From Asparagopsis taxiformis (taxonomy: Eukaryota; Rhodophyta; Florideophyceae; Bonnemaisoniales; Bonnemaisoniaceae): a stretch of 64,000 bases of DNA. Below, piece after piece: positions 30,052 to 41,408 of the stretch (within the stretch, counting starts at the first letter, position 1; the number at the start of each line of letters is the position of its first letter). The DNA lies in assembly GCA_030407315.1 (NCBI GenBank), contig JALQPE010002658.1, forward strand, positions 37,371-101,370, written 5' to 3'. The notes beneath the pieces are model-generated. The model saw only the letters and a list, made by a program, of their open reading frames with translations, was not told where the DNA came from and ran no database searches. A program made the position numbers and the translations under genes.

Positions 30052-31977
30052 ATGCCTCGTAACCCTACAGCGGGACCCTCTAGTGAGGACATAGCGCCTG
30101 CCAGTTACTTATCCGATTCGGATCTGATCGCCGAAGAAGGCGTGGTGATTAACACCCTGCAAGACCGAGCCGACCGAATCTTCAACGAGCGGCTGGAAGA
30201 GTTCAAGGCTGAATTCAGCACCGTCGTCGAGAAGACTGTTCAAGACCGCAGGGCTGAAATCGTAGACGCTACGGTCGAAACCGTCATGGAACTGGTCGAG
30301 CCAAAACTGATGGCCGCCAGCCGAGAAGCCACCCAAGATCGGGACGCCGAGTTCCTAGCGGAAACCTGGAATCAGGTCAAAGCCGAATTCGCTAAACGCG
30401 TGTCCCTTTTGGAAACTCGTCTGGAGGAGCTTTCGATTCACGGCTTTAGTGCCAGTCCATTAGGACAACAGGAGTTTCCTGCTCGCCGCATCCGATCGGC
30501 TGACTTCCCTGACCCTACATCCGGTAGGGAGGAAGAAGAAGATCCCCGATTGGATCAAGTCGCGGAAGCAACCCGACACCTGTCGGACCGCGTCGACGCC
30601 CTCGCCGAATCACTATCCCAAACAGGGAATATCCCTCGCACGAGACCGCACACTCGTGCCACCGGATCTGCCCCGGAAAATCCCTCGTGGGATGATGAAG
30701 AAGGACCTCTTGAGGAAGGCTTAGTGCCTTTGAAGGCCCGCGAACCCGCATTCGACCTAGTGGTCTCCTATCGGTACTACCGACTCAAGAACAAGTCCCT
30801 AACGACTGATACCCCAATGGATAAATCAAGAAGCTTGTATAAGCTAACGGAGAAGATCCGTAATTTCAACGCGTCATTCACGCCGTTCGATGGTACGGAA
30901 CCCATCGATATCCTCCGGTTCCTCGCGGAATTTCAAGATGCATGTGATTCATGCGGAGTCTCGGAGGGAGAAGCTACCAAGTTACTCAAGTATTTCCTGG
31001 AAGGAGAACCTCAACGGTTTATCGCCGCTGAGGCGGGAAAGCGCAAGCTTCTCAACCACCTGCACCAGCAGATCACTTGGCCTCAAGCCGTTAACGCCCT
31101 TCTGGCTCGCTACGCGACGGACAATGTCCTAGCGGACGCATATGACGCAGTAACGCGTATACGGCAAGGGCCGGATGAAGACGAGGCTGCATACGCAGAC
31201 AGACTGCAGGACGCTGCACTCCTGTGTGCGAACGTCTTCTCGGAAAGAGACTTGGTCAACTACTACCTCAAGGGCCTACGCCCAGAGGTTAAACACACCG
31301 TCAAGGTGACTATAGGCCGCAGTGGCGGAGAAGATTTTCTTGCTGTCCGTAACCTTGCTAAAGGACTCGGGGACTCTCTACGAGCTTCGCTACCCGCAAA
31401 GCCGAAGGCTTACCCTACTCGGGAAATCGCGGAACGTAAACGCAAAGTGTTGCTCGCTACCGTACCCGGAGAACCGGCTGTGATACCGCGGACCCCGCCG
31501 CCGACCTTACCTTCCCCTACCGGGAACCCAATGGGCGCGCCAATGCAGGCCCCTACCCTAACGGGAGAACATCTTAAACTCGCTGAGAGTATGATCCCCG
31601 AAGGGGCTGTTACTTGGAGATGCTCTGGCTGTCGCCAACCGGGGCACGTGTTATACACTTGTCCTTATTTACCACCCTCAGTGGGAACTTACTTCGCCTT
31701 TGCGAACTACGCTTACCAGCAAGAACCGGGACAGGTTATGCGCCGCCAACAGCGCCAGTCCAATCGGTTCAACCGAAAAAGGGATTACCCTAAAGCCGTG
31801 CTCCAACGGTCAAACCCTCCAACACGCATGGTTGCGTTCGCCGATGACGAAAATCATCCCAAATTGGGTCCTCTGAGGCGAGACGTTTTAGAACGTAACG
31901 AATCTTCCGTAACGGCTCAAGACGTTGCCGACGCCTTGGAAACCTCCGACGACTCCGACACGTCGTCGGAAAACTAA
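30052..31977 (+). CDS. gag: Gypsy-2 Gag
   Basis: 641 aa from the ATG at 30052, 59 bases past the primer site. The N-terminal 150 residues look coiled-coil and acidic. The capsid-like domain around 260-400 reads 'FTPFDGTEPIDILRFLAEFQDACDSCGVSEGEATKLLKYFLEGE'. A CCHC zinc knuckle C-S-G-C-R-Q-P-G-H-V-L-Y-T-C is near residue 524. It would form the retrotransposon particle and package its RNA. The frame is intact, unlike the gag of gypsy-1 and gypsy-3. The stop TAA overlaps the pol ATG. Confidence 0.9.
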   Translation: MPRNPTAGPSSEDIAPASYLSDSDLIAEEGVVINTLQDRADRIFNERLEEFKAEFSTVVEKTVQDRRAEIVDATVETVMELVEPKLMAASREATQDRDAEFLAETWNQVKAEFAKRVSLLETRLEELSIHGFSASPLGQQEFPARRIRSADFPDPTSGREEEEDPRLDQVAEATRHLSDRVDALAESLSQTGNIPRTRPHTRATGSAPENPSWDDEEGPLEEGLVPLKAREPAFDLVVSYRYYRLKNKSLTTDTPMDKSRSLYKLTEKIRNFNASFTPFDGTEPIDILRFLAEFQDACDSCGVSEGEATKLLKYFLEGEPQRFIAAEAGKRKLLNHLHQQITWPQAVNALLARYATDNVLADAYDAVTRIRQGPDEDEAAYADRLQDAALLCANVFSERDLVNYYLKGLRPEVKHTVKVTIGRSGGEDFLAVRNLAKGLGDSLRASLPAKPKAYPTREIAERKRKVLLATVPGEPAVIPRTPPPTLPSPTGNPMGAPMQAPTLTGEHLKLAESMIPEGAVTWRCSGCRQPGHVLYTCPYLPPSVGTYFAFANYAYQQEPGQVMRRQQRQSNRFNRKRDYPKAVLQRSNPPTRMVAFADDENHPKLGPLRRDVLERNESSVTAQDVADALETSDDSDTSSEN

Positions 31978-33593
31978 TGACGGGGAGTGAGGTGTCGCAC
32001 TCCCGTCAGGAGGTGGAGCGATTACGCTACTCGGTGGACATCTCGCCACAACCACCTCCGCAGGAAAAGGCTGCAACTCCCTCTAGGGACCAAAGTCTTT
32101 TCCAGGCACCAACCCCTTCGGGTTCCCCCACAGGGACTCGAACCTCAAGGCCGAAAGCCTCATGCCTGCTTAAGGCCGCCCACTACGTAGTAATGGGTTC
32201 CATCGGACTTGATCCGTCAATTCTCACGCCTATGCGTATGGTGATGGACACCGGGTCCGGACCATCGGTCATCCATGAAAGGAGCTTACCCCACAATTGG
32301 GAACAATTCCAAGTCCCTACGGGGAAAGTTCCGCAACTGGCCGATGCTAACGGCAATCCTCTTCGGATAAAAGGCAAGATAATACTGTCCTTACAGTTAG
32401 GCCACAAGTCCTTTGAGGAAGAATTCTTCGTCGCGCCTAAGTTGGCCGTACCCCTCATCTTGGGAACTGGGGCAATGAATACCCACGTAGACGCAACTAG
32501 GTGCCGGGCCCAACGAATTGATATTCACGACGGCGGGTCGATAGCTATCCTAGTGATGTCGCCTACGCGTAAAACATCCCCCACCCTTTCGTGCTACGTG
32601 GATGCCTCGAGACCCTCTAATGGGATTAACTTAGACCGCCAGCCTCATGGCATTCGATTGTCACAAAGTGTGAATGTTCCTCCGCGGAGTCAAGTAACAA
32701 CTACTGTTGTATGCGCCGGTGGCGGCTTGAGTATACTCTCTCCGAGAGATCGGATCCTTCACCGACATCGTGTCTCTATCCCGAATGGGGTTGCGGAAGT
32801 CATCCCGCGACAGGAATTCCTGACTATTTTAACTAACTTCGGTACATCCGACAAGTACCTCCCTAAAGGGACAATTATAGGCTATGCCCTTCGGGCACCC
32901 GAACGGCCAATGCGCCCCATGGCTCTCAGCCATTCTACCCCTTCCTCCCAAGAGGCCTCCACTATGGTGACTACTCTCCATCAGGAGCAAGAGGCCGAGG
33001 CCACCCAACCATCAAGCTGGAAGCAAGAAGTCTCTCTGGACCACCTTGGTCAAATCCCGTTGAGGGAACGCATCCTTAGCATGCTATCTCGACACGAGTC
33101 TATGTGGGATGGGTCCCTAGGGGACATCCGCGCTACGGAACACCGAATCGACATCGTCGAAGGGAGCAAGCCTAGGCGGCAACAACCCTACAGGATGAGA
33201 CCCGCTCGTCGAGAGATTGCCCGTAAGGAAATAACCAGCATGCTGGAAAAAGGAGTGATCGAACCGTCGACCTCCGAATGGGCTAGCCCAGTGGTTCTTG
33301 TCCCGAAGAAGGATGGTAAATTACGCTTTTGCGTCGACTATAGGGGTCTTAACGACATCACTGTCAATGATGTGTACCCCCTTCCACGAATGGATGATTG
33401 CATTGACTCCCTCGGAGATGCTCAAGTATTCACCACATTGGATTGTAATTCTGGCTATTGGCAGATCCCTGTTGCACAGGACGACCGTGACAAAACGGCA
33501 TTCACCTCCCACTTGGGGACATATCGCTTCAAGCGTTTGCCTTTTGGCTTGAAGAATGCTCCGGCAACGTTTCAGCGTGCCATCGACATTATT
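31977..33593 (+). CDS. pol: Gypsy-2 Pol (protease and partial RT), truncated by gypsy-3
   Basis: Starts at an ATG overlapping the gag stop (TAATGA). Retropepsin is at about 88-175 (DTGSGPS at 91; 'VPLILGTGAM'). The Ty3-type RT starts near 405: 'PVVLVPKKDGKLRFCVDYRGLN', 'LPRMDDCI', 'TTLDCNSGYWQI', 'LPFGLKNAPATFQR'. The gene is cut at 33,593, before the YxDD catalytic box, by the gypsy-3 LTR. The open frame continues to 33,830 but that tail is LTR sequence. RNase H and integrase are missing. Confidence 0.88.
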
Positions 33594-34252
33594 TGTAGTA
33601 TACGTGGCAATTCCGAAATTACAAATATTTACGATTTCCGCGGAATTCGAATTTCGGCGGACACGACCGGCGACAGCAATGCACGAACATTGCTGGCGCA
33701 TGCGCGCGCGCAACCGGCACACGTGTGCAACGAACGTACTGGCAACGGCCAACGGACCAACGGGTCCCTACGTGTGACCCACAAGGTCCTTTCCCATTCG
33801 GGGACGTTACGAGCAGTGTTTACACTGTAAAGCGATGCCATCGTGGCTATATAGGTATTGGCATCGTGCCGGGAGGGAAAGGGGACAATTCATCGAACGG
33901 GCAACGGCTCTAGTCTACGACTGACTTCTACGTTTTACGTTTACGTTCTGCCTAACGAGGCTTCGTCTCCGTCGAGCTGCGTACTCCCTACCCATCGCCG
34001 CACGTAAGGCTGATTGCGTGTAGTGCCTCCGGGCTTGGTTGAGAGCGCCTCCGGTGACGTACCACCTCGTTTGCTAACGTAATCCTCGCGTGGATTGTTG
34101 CGTCGTGACGCTCGTGTCTACTCGCTAACCACTCTACCTTCTACCGTTCTAACAATACAGTCAAACACCAGCGGGTGGACTGCTCGTTTCGTTTCGTAAG
34201 GACAGCGTGTCCGTAGCTCGTACCAGCTATCTAGAACTAACGTTGTTCCACA
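33594..34252 (+). repeat. Gypsy-3 5' LTR
   Basis: Starts TGTAGTATACG, inside the gypsy-2 RT, and ends TTCCACA. The primer-site motif follows after one base. It is GC-rich and differs from the LTRs of gypsy-1 and -2. Confidence 0.7.
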
Positions 34253-34253
34253 C

Positions 34254-34271
34254 TGGTCTTCCGACCTAGAA
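34254..34271 (+). other. Gypsy-3 primer binding site
   Basis: TGGTCTTCCGACCTAGAA differs from the other two sites only in the four central bases. The GGTC...GACC self-complementarity and the CCTAGAA tail are kept. Confidence 0.6.
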
Positions 34272-34356
34272 GTTGCTACGAGCATAACGACAACCAACGA
34301 GGTTGAGCTCTTTTACGTTAACGAAAAGCTACGTGCTACGCTACAGACGACGGTCT

Positions 34357-35683
34357 ATGAATTACGCTGTGTCGAATTCCAGCGCGTCGCCCAGGCAACC
34401 GTTGCCAACGTCAGCGGACGCCGAAGCCGACGTGGCCTTGTCAGCAGAAGCGATCTTCGCGACTGATCGATCTATCCCGCTGGATATCGAGGCGATCGGC
34501 CAGCTACCACGTACGGTAAGCCCGTTTGAGTCCGTGAGTATGGACCCCGCAACGCGCGGTCAGCTCAATGAAGGGAATGTGACTCCCACGGCACTACGCG
34601 TAGTGTACGAAGACCTTCGAGGTCACATCGAAAGGGCGAGCGACGCGGCCGTCGACGAAGCCGTAAGGCAGAGACTCGGAGTCTCGGAGCGCGAAGCTCG
34701 TGCGTTACGTGAACGCTCAGCGACCCTCGAACGGGAAAACGAAGATTTACGAAACCACCTCTCTGCCGTGGAGGGAAGACTCGACTCGTTTGTCGTAGTA
34801 TTCAACGAAATCGTCGCCGGACGTTCCGCTCCGCCGAGCGGAAGCGATCCGAATTACGAAGAAGGCTCGCGCGCCTATAACTCGCAATCCTCCCTGGCCG
34901 TTCCGGGAGGATACCCACCAACACCCGGTCCGACGACCCCGACAACGTACGGAAGGGGGGCGACAGTGCAACGAGCCATCGCCAACCCCAACGAGACGCC
35001 ACGAAGGCAATTACGTTTTAACGATACGCCAGACCACGCGCGGTCGGCGGACGCAGCACGAGCTGCGCAATTCGATACGAGAGCTCCCCCGCCACGTGAG
35101 ACGTACATTCCGTGGCTGGGAACGTTCGGCACGACGGACACGCGAGTCCACGAAAACGAACGTGCCGACGCGGTACGCTTACCAGGGAACGCCCTCGGAC
35201 CCGTTTGCCACGCGTTGGCAGAGCACACGACAATGCTCGACGCATTTGCGAACGTGGTGTCGTACCGTATGTACCGACTTAACGATGTACGTGAACATCT
35301 CTACGTGAACGAGAGTCAAAGCGTACATAAGCTCAAACGTGAGCTGGAGGGACTTTCCCTACGTTAAAGCCGTTCTCCGGCCGGAATCCGATTACGTTGC
35401 TCGGATTCCTCGCCCAAATACGTGATGGGTTCAGCACACTCGGAGTGTGCGAGGGAGTGGCAGTACGTGCGCTGCACTTCTTCCTCGAAGGGGACGCCCG
35501 ACGGTTCTACGATTCCCAGTGTACGACTGGCGTGATCACGACTGATCCGACGAAGAGGTTCTCGTGGCCTCACGTAATCAACGCGTTGATTAAACGATAC
35601 CTGCAAGACGACGTGCTGCAGGAGGCCTACGAAAAGGTCACGATGATCACGCAGAATCCTAACGAGGACGAGAATCACACAGC
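34357..35683 (+). pseudogene. Gypsy-3 gag, frameshifted and truncated
   Basis: From the ATG at 34357. A coiled-coil N-terminal half ('SEREARALRERSATLERENEDLRNHL') is followed by 'SYRMYRLNDVREHLYVNESQSVHKLK'. The capsid region ('FLAQIRDGFSTLGVCEGVAVRALHFFLEGDARRF') continues in another frame after about 35,356. Homology ends near 35,683 within the capsid ('MITQNPNEDEN'), where the inverted-repeat element begins. No zinc knuckle or pol is present. Confidence 0.8.
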
Positions 35684-35749
35684 ATGAGCAAAAATGGCTA
35701 TTTTTCCAGCCCAGATTTTAGTTCGTACAGTGGTGAAAAACCAGGCCAC

Positions 35750-36110
35750 GTCGCTGGTTAAATCGATCCCCAACCTCTGGATAAGCGCCATCTAATATTT
35801 TAGTAAATTTGCTGGTGAAATTCCAGTGCTTGTACAGTACGGGTGGCCTGGTTGAAAACCAGTGGATTGGATGGTTTGGCCAGGGGGTACTGGTTTGCAC
35901 CAGGCCACGGCGGTGGGTCGGACGGTGGTTATGATCCAGCGTACTGTGCTGGTTAAATTTAGGAGGTGATATGGACGTAAACCAGCCAATGGAGTGGAAT
36001 ATACCAGTGGTGATGATGGAATATTACCAGAGGGTGCCAGCTGAGAGATGATGGATAAGTTCCAGAGGGTGCAGTGCAGCGTGACGCTGGTGTGCAACCA
36101 GTGGGCCCAG
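35750..36110. repeat. CTGGTT/AACCAG mini-palindrome cluster, left
   Basis: Repeated CTGGT(T)...ACCAG motifs (GGTTGAAAACCAG, GTGCAACCAG and similar) at irregular spacing. It is the counterpart of the cluster at 47,220-47,580. Confidence 0.65.
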
Positions 36111-36279
36111 TGGATATATGTTTGCTAGCGAGTAGAAATAAACTAGAATTTGTAGTGGTAGCGTCTGTGTTTTCGGAAGTGGACGCGGACGTCCAGTCTC
36201 TCTAGTACGGGTCCTAGTCGGCCCCGAGATTTACTAGAACAAATGAACGTCCGCGTCCGAAAAAAAATAAAAATTTTTT

Positions 36280-36644
36280 GGATGCGGACGTCCACTTTCT
36301 CTAGTACGTTCGGCGGAATACTAGGACCCGACATCCACTTTCTCTAGTACGTTCGGCGGAATACTAGGACCCGACATCCAATTTCTCTAGTACATTCAGC
36401 GGAATACTAGGACCCGACATCCAATTTCTCTAGTACATTCAGCGGGATCCTAGGACCCGACATCCAATTTCTCTAGTACATTCAGCGGGATCCTAGGACC
36501 CGACATCCACTTTCTCTAGTACGTTCGGCGGAATACTAGGACCCGACATCCACTTTCTCTAGTACGTTTGGCGGAGTACTAGGACCCGACATCCAGTTTT
36601 TCTAGTACGTTTGGCCGGATACTAGGACCCGACATCCAGTATAC
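36280..36644 (+). repeat. 43-bp tandem array, about 8 copies
   Basis: CTAGTAC recurs at 36301, 36344, 36387, 36430, 36473, 36516, 36559 and 36602, an exact 43-bp period. Each unit holds an inverted pair CTAGTA...TACTAG and ends GACCCGACATCCA.TTTCT. Copies differ at a few positions (CGTTCGG or CATTCAG). Confidence 0.95.
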
Positions 36645-37219
36645 AATATATCAGCAAAAACCCGGAGGGAAGAAATTACAGCGGATGGTAAATTAAGGGC
36701 CCATATCGGACCGTATTTTATTCTCTCATTTACGAAACTGCTCGTATACAATACGTCTCTCTAGAATAGGAAATACATATCTGGTCAGAATAGGAAATAA
36801 ATACCCGGTTAGAATAGGAAATACGTATCAAGCCAGGATACGGAATATGTATCCAGCTAGAATATGGAATACGTATCCAGCCAGAATACAAAATACCTGT
36901 CAGCATACCGTCGATCACCCATCTCCCTCACTATCGCGTTCTCCCTACCATCCGAACGCCATGCACCACCATCCGCACATACTTCAAGAACCCTCACGAC
37001 CTAGATTACAAAAAATCTGCTCCTTCCCAATACCATCCCCGCTTTCCTCGACACCACCCCAGCCCATTAAATCATCAAGACATGAAACACGAACATGGTC
37101 AGCAAAATCTTACACGACTTGAAACCCACTCTTACTTCTATCGTATGCCTGAAAATATACACATACCAGAAACACCTCACAGCTTCATTCCCCATCTTCC
37201 TAGATCCCTTCTTCACTCT
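36645..37219. other. Non-coding with short-period degenerate repeats
   Basis: At 36,760-36,900 a segment of about 28-30 bp (AGAATAGGAAATA...TATC) is repeated degenerately. The rest is A/C-rich DNA grading into the next array. No gene is seen. Confidence 0.5.
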
Positions 37220-38620
37220 CCCTGAGTCCTGCCATTCCTGCTTCACCACTCCTGCATCACATACACAACATCAACCCCAACAGTCAGATTCAAAAGCAAC
37301 GCTTACCACGCCAGATATCTTAGAAAATCCCTTACTTACCTCTCATCCATCCTACACACAATACAAACCATGATCCAAAAACCTTGCAATGAATAATCAA
37401 AGTCAGCAGTCCATATCTTCGCAAAACAAGTCTTGGCGCTCAATGAAACTTACCTTCTGTCATCACCATTCCAGCATCACCTGCATAAAATCGAAATCAA
37501 CCACAACAGTCGGACTCAAAACCCACATGTCCCTCTCAGCATACTCTCAAAACTTCCGCACTTTCCTTCGCTCGACACAATACGCACCATGACTGGATAA
37601 GCTTCCAATGAATAAATATCGCATTAACTGCAATAGTCAGATTCGAAACAAACACTTCTCTCGATGCATACCCTCAGAACTCACTTACTCTCGTTTCATT
37701 CTACACACAATACATACCAAAAGTCGAAAATCTCACAACCAACAAATGAAGTCAACATTCCGCATCTTCGCACCACCGGACTGCGCGCTAAATGCAACTT
37801 ACCTTCCGTCATCACCATTCCTGCATCACCTACAAAAAATCGAAATCAACAACAACAGTCGGACTGAAAACCCATGCTTCCCTCGCTGCATACCCTCAGA
37901 ACTCACTTACCCTCGTTGTATCCTGCACACAATAGAAACCATAAGTCAAAAATTGTACAAAAAAATGTAGTCAGCATTCCATATCTTCGCGCAACTTAAC
38001 TAGGCGCTCAATGTAACTTACCTTCCGTCATCACCATTCCAGAATCACCTACACAAAATCAACATCAACCACAGCAGTCAGACTCAAAACCCACATTCCA
38101 CTCACTGCACCCCTCAAATGCTCACCTACCTCCTTTCCACCCTTCAGCAAATATGCACCATGACTCACTAAGCTCCCAATAAATAAATATTGCATAAAAG
38201 ACGACAGTCACATTTAAAACAAACACTTCCCTCGCTTCATACCCTCAGGACGCACTTAACCTCTTCATCTCGTTGCATCATACAAACAATACAACCAATA
38301 ATTCACAAATCGTGCAACGAAAAAATGTAGTCAGCATTCCATTTCATCGCGAAACCCGTCTTTCAGCTCAATGAAACTTACCTTACTTCATCACTATTCC
38401 TGCACCACCTATACAACATCAAAATGAACCAGAACAGTCAGACTAAAAACCCATGCATCCCTTATTGCACACCCGCGAGACTCACTTACTTACCTGCCTC
38501 CCATGGTTCACAACATGCAAACCATGACTCACGAAGCTTCTAATGAATCAATATCGCATCAACGACAACAGTACGACTCAAAACACACGCTTCCCTCGCT
38601 GCATACTCTCCAAACTGGCA
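37220..38620 (+). repeat. Degenerate long-period array
   Basis: CAGTC(A/G)GA landmarks occur at about 37279, 37514, 37634, 37856, 38075, 38208, 38438 and 38570. This gives mostly alternating spacings of about 220-235 and 120-133 bp, a higher-order unit near 350 bp. Conserved blocks include CTTACCTTC.GTCATCACCA and ATACCCTCAGAACTCACTTA. Copies are strongly diverged. No protein is supported. Confidence 0.75.
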
Positions 38621-39189
38621 TACTCACCGTCGTTCTATCCTCTACACCAAACAAAGGAAACACGACCAAAGAACCTCAGCCAGTGACGGCGGAGAAGTGG
38701 AATTCCACAGGTTAACCTGCGGCGTCGACTGGACAGCTTTCAACGTCAGCTTAAGTCCTGCTGTGCATACTCCATATCATCGCCGGTATTGAGATTAATA
38801 ATGGCCCAAGCCATGGTCTCTGAACTCCCGAATGATGAGATCCGGATCGAGAACATCGGAATGGTATAATCATATATATCACAATCCATTTGCTTCCCTT
38901 AAATGATCCCTGTAATATCCACTGTAAAGCACAAACTTATTCCATGAAGTTCGCAATTAATATAATTTTATTATTTCAAATGAATTAATTGAAAATCCAT
39001 CTCCCACGGCGGTCATTCATCCTTCCAAGCGCACGTTGCCAGCAAAATGTGTGACCTAGCGGTGATGATTGATCGCTCAGGCACATTCCACCATTGGGCT
39101 GCCAGAAGTGAGCACAAAACTGATACCCACAAAACCACGAGAACATTACAAACGAGGTCTCGAACGCACATTTGGAGTACAATATAAAT
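38621..39189. other. Non-coding gap
   Basis: AT-rich DNA between the degenerate array and the fold-back element, with no supported frame. Confidence 0.5.
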
Positions 39190-39653
39190 ACTATACAACA
39201 AACTCTACTCGCTATCTCAGACGACGCGGCTCACAAGTGGCGTAGTCCCAATTTTCCGTAACGCCTTTCCTGATGCTTAAAAGTAAAAAACACGTCAAAA
39301 CGTATATCAGAAATGAGTGCGAGAGTTTTCTGCACAGGAGATGCTGAGCCACCAAATTGATTTTTCGGAAATTTTAGAATTTCTGGGCTGGCCAGCAATG
39401 CAATCGAGCTGGACATCCACCGGACGTCCATTTCAGGTTGATCGTGAGAGAGTAGGGCGGGACCATGATGAAACAAGGACCAAGACCTGTCCCTGACGTG
39501 TTGAGCCTGAAATCGACCCTTCGTAAGACGCGATTTTGGCTTACAGTTAGTGCTTACAGAAGCCAGTGATGACCCCGGTCGGGGCAGCAGCCGGTTCCTG
39601 GGGCCGTTGTGGCCAAATTAGACACCTTGATTTGAATTGAAATTTGGGCTATT

Positions 39654-39709
39654 CTCAAAAACATGCACATGTGAACATGTTTTTGAGATGGGGGTGTGCC
39701 GTACGGCAC
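39654..39709. repeat. Hairpin plus palindrome cassette (copy 1 of 5)
   Basis: CTCAAAAACATG and CATGTTTTTGAG form a 12-bp stem around a loop containing CACATGTG. It is followed by the perfect 14-bp palindrome GTGCCGTACGGCAC. Further copies are at about 40154-40209 and 41245-41300, and inverted at about 44139-44193 and 45243-45299. Confidence 0.9.
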
Positions 39710-40675
39710 AATCGACCGCCCAAATCGATATAATTTTGCAATTTTTTTTCTGCCCGAAATTTTAGAATTTCTGGGCTGGCCAGCAGTGCAATCGAGCTGG
39801 ACATCCACAGGACGTCCATTTCAGGTTGGTCGTGTGCTGCCCACATCCATGCATTGCAGCAACTAAGCAGGCGGGCTCACTACTCATACAAAGTGCACGG
39901 AATATGAGTAACGTGATGTGTGAGTGTTGTTTGTCGTGAGGATGTAAGGTGGGACCATGATGAAACAGGGAAAAAGATGTCTCCCTAGCATAACTTGGGC
40001 TTGAAGCCTGGAATCGACCCTTCGTGAGATGTGGCTTTGCTTACAGTTGGTGCTTACAGAAGCCAGTGACGGCCCCGGCCGGGGCAGCAGCCGGTTCCTG
40101 GGGCCGTTGTGGCCAAATTAGACACCTTGATTTGAATTGAAATTTGGGCTATTCTCAAAAACATGCACATGTGAACATGTTTTTGAGATGGGGGTGTGCC
40201 GTACGGCACTTTCGACCGCCCAAATCGATATAATTTTGCAATTTTTTTCTGACTGAAATTTTAGAATTTCTGGGCTCGCCAGCAATGCAATTGAGCTGGA
40301 CATTCACCGGACGTCCATTTCAGGTTGGTCGAGTATTGCACATGGATACAGTTTTGCAGCTATTTCTCAGCCCAACATTTTAGAATTTCAGGGCTGACCA
40401 GCAATGTAACCGAGCCGGACTTCCACTGGACGTCCATTTCAAGTTAGGCTAGTGCTGCACATTTGCTCGCATCGCAGCAACTAAGCAAGTGTTGACAGCA
40501 CCGAGATGCCATGCAGACAAGGGGGAATCGGCTGCAAACGGCTTCCCTGGTCGGCGGCTGGATGTCTGGATGTGAATGGCTGCAAGCATGGAAATCTTGC
40601 TACCGCACAGCGCATACACACTGCAGCAGCACATCACTGACGCATGCGAAAGTTGGGTGCTGCAGTGCGTGGTTG

Positions 40676-40752
40676 TTTGTGTGTTTGTGTGTTTGTGTGT
40701 TTGTGTGTTTGTGTGTTTGTGTGTTTGTGTCTGTGTCTTTGTGTGTGTGTGT
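40676..40752 (+). repeat. TTTGTGTG-type microsatellite
   Basis: GTGTTTGT repeats ending in a (GT)n tract, in the left fold-back arm. The equivalent position of the right arm (44690-44778) reads (CACAAAGA)n then (CACACAAA)n. Confidence 0.95.
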
Positions 40753-41408
40753 ATGACGAACCTTGTGGTATCCCTAGGCGTGCACTGGTACAAAAAGTTT
40801 GGACTGCCCCATCGGTCGTACTTTGGCGCATTTACATGCATCGGAGAACGACCAAGGAGGTAGAGCAGCAATCGCTGTTGGCTGAGCGTCCAAACTGGAG
40901 GGCTTGGGGCAATGGTTCTATAGCAGTCATTTATAGGACGCCCACCGTTGATGACTGAGATCCACGGTGGGTTTAGTATTCATGGTGTTGTCCTGCATTG
41001 GCGGACGTCGAAGACGAGTACTTCCAGTGAGCGTCCAAGGTGAACAGCTCAGCAGAGGATTATGATGTGGATGTGAAGGCATGGATGAGGCCAGCAGGAA
41101 CGTTTCTGCAAGATGGGCGTGAGTGGGTAAGTGAGCGGGGAGGGGCCGCTCGGGCGCTTGGTAGCTTCTGGGGCCGTTGTGGCCAAATTAGAATCAAGCC
41201 TATGTCCGGCGGACGTCCTGAATTGCTTTATTTTTTGGGCTATTCTCAAAAACATGCACATGTGAACATGTTTTTGAGATGGGGGTGTGCCGTACGGCAC
41301 TTTCGACCGCCCAAATCGATGTATTTTTGCATTTTTTTTCTGACTGAAATTTTAGAATTTCTGGGCTCGCCAGCAATGCAATTGCGCTGGTCATTCACCG
41401 GACGTCCA

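Noticed and set aside
36280..36644. CRISPR array
   Set aside because: The 43-bp units are contiguous tandem repeats without unique spacers, in a eukaryotic repeat context.
40449..40871. Frames across the microsatellite in the fold-back arms
   Set aside because: They encode simple HKHTNTQT- or VCVFVCLC-type repeats derived from the dinucleotide-rich tract.
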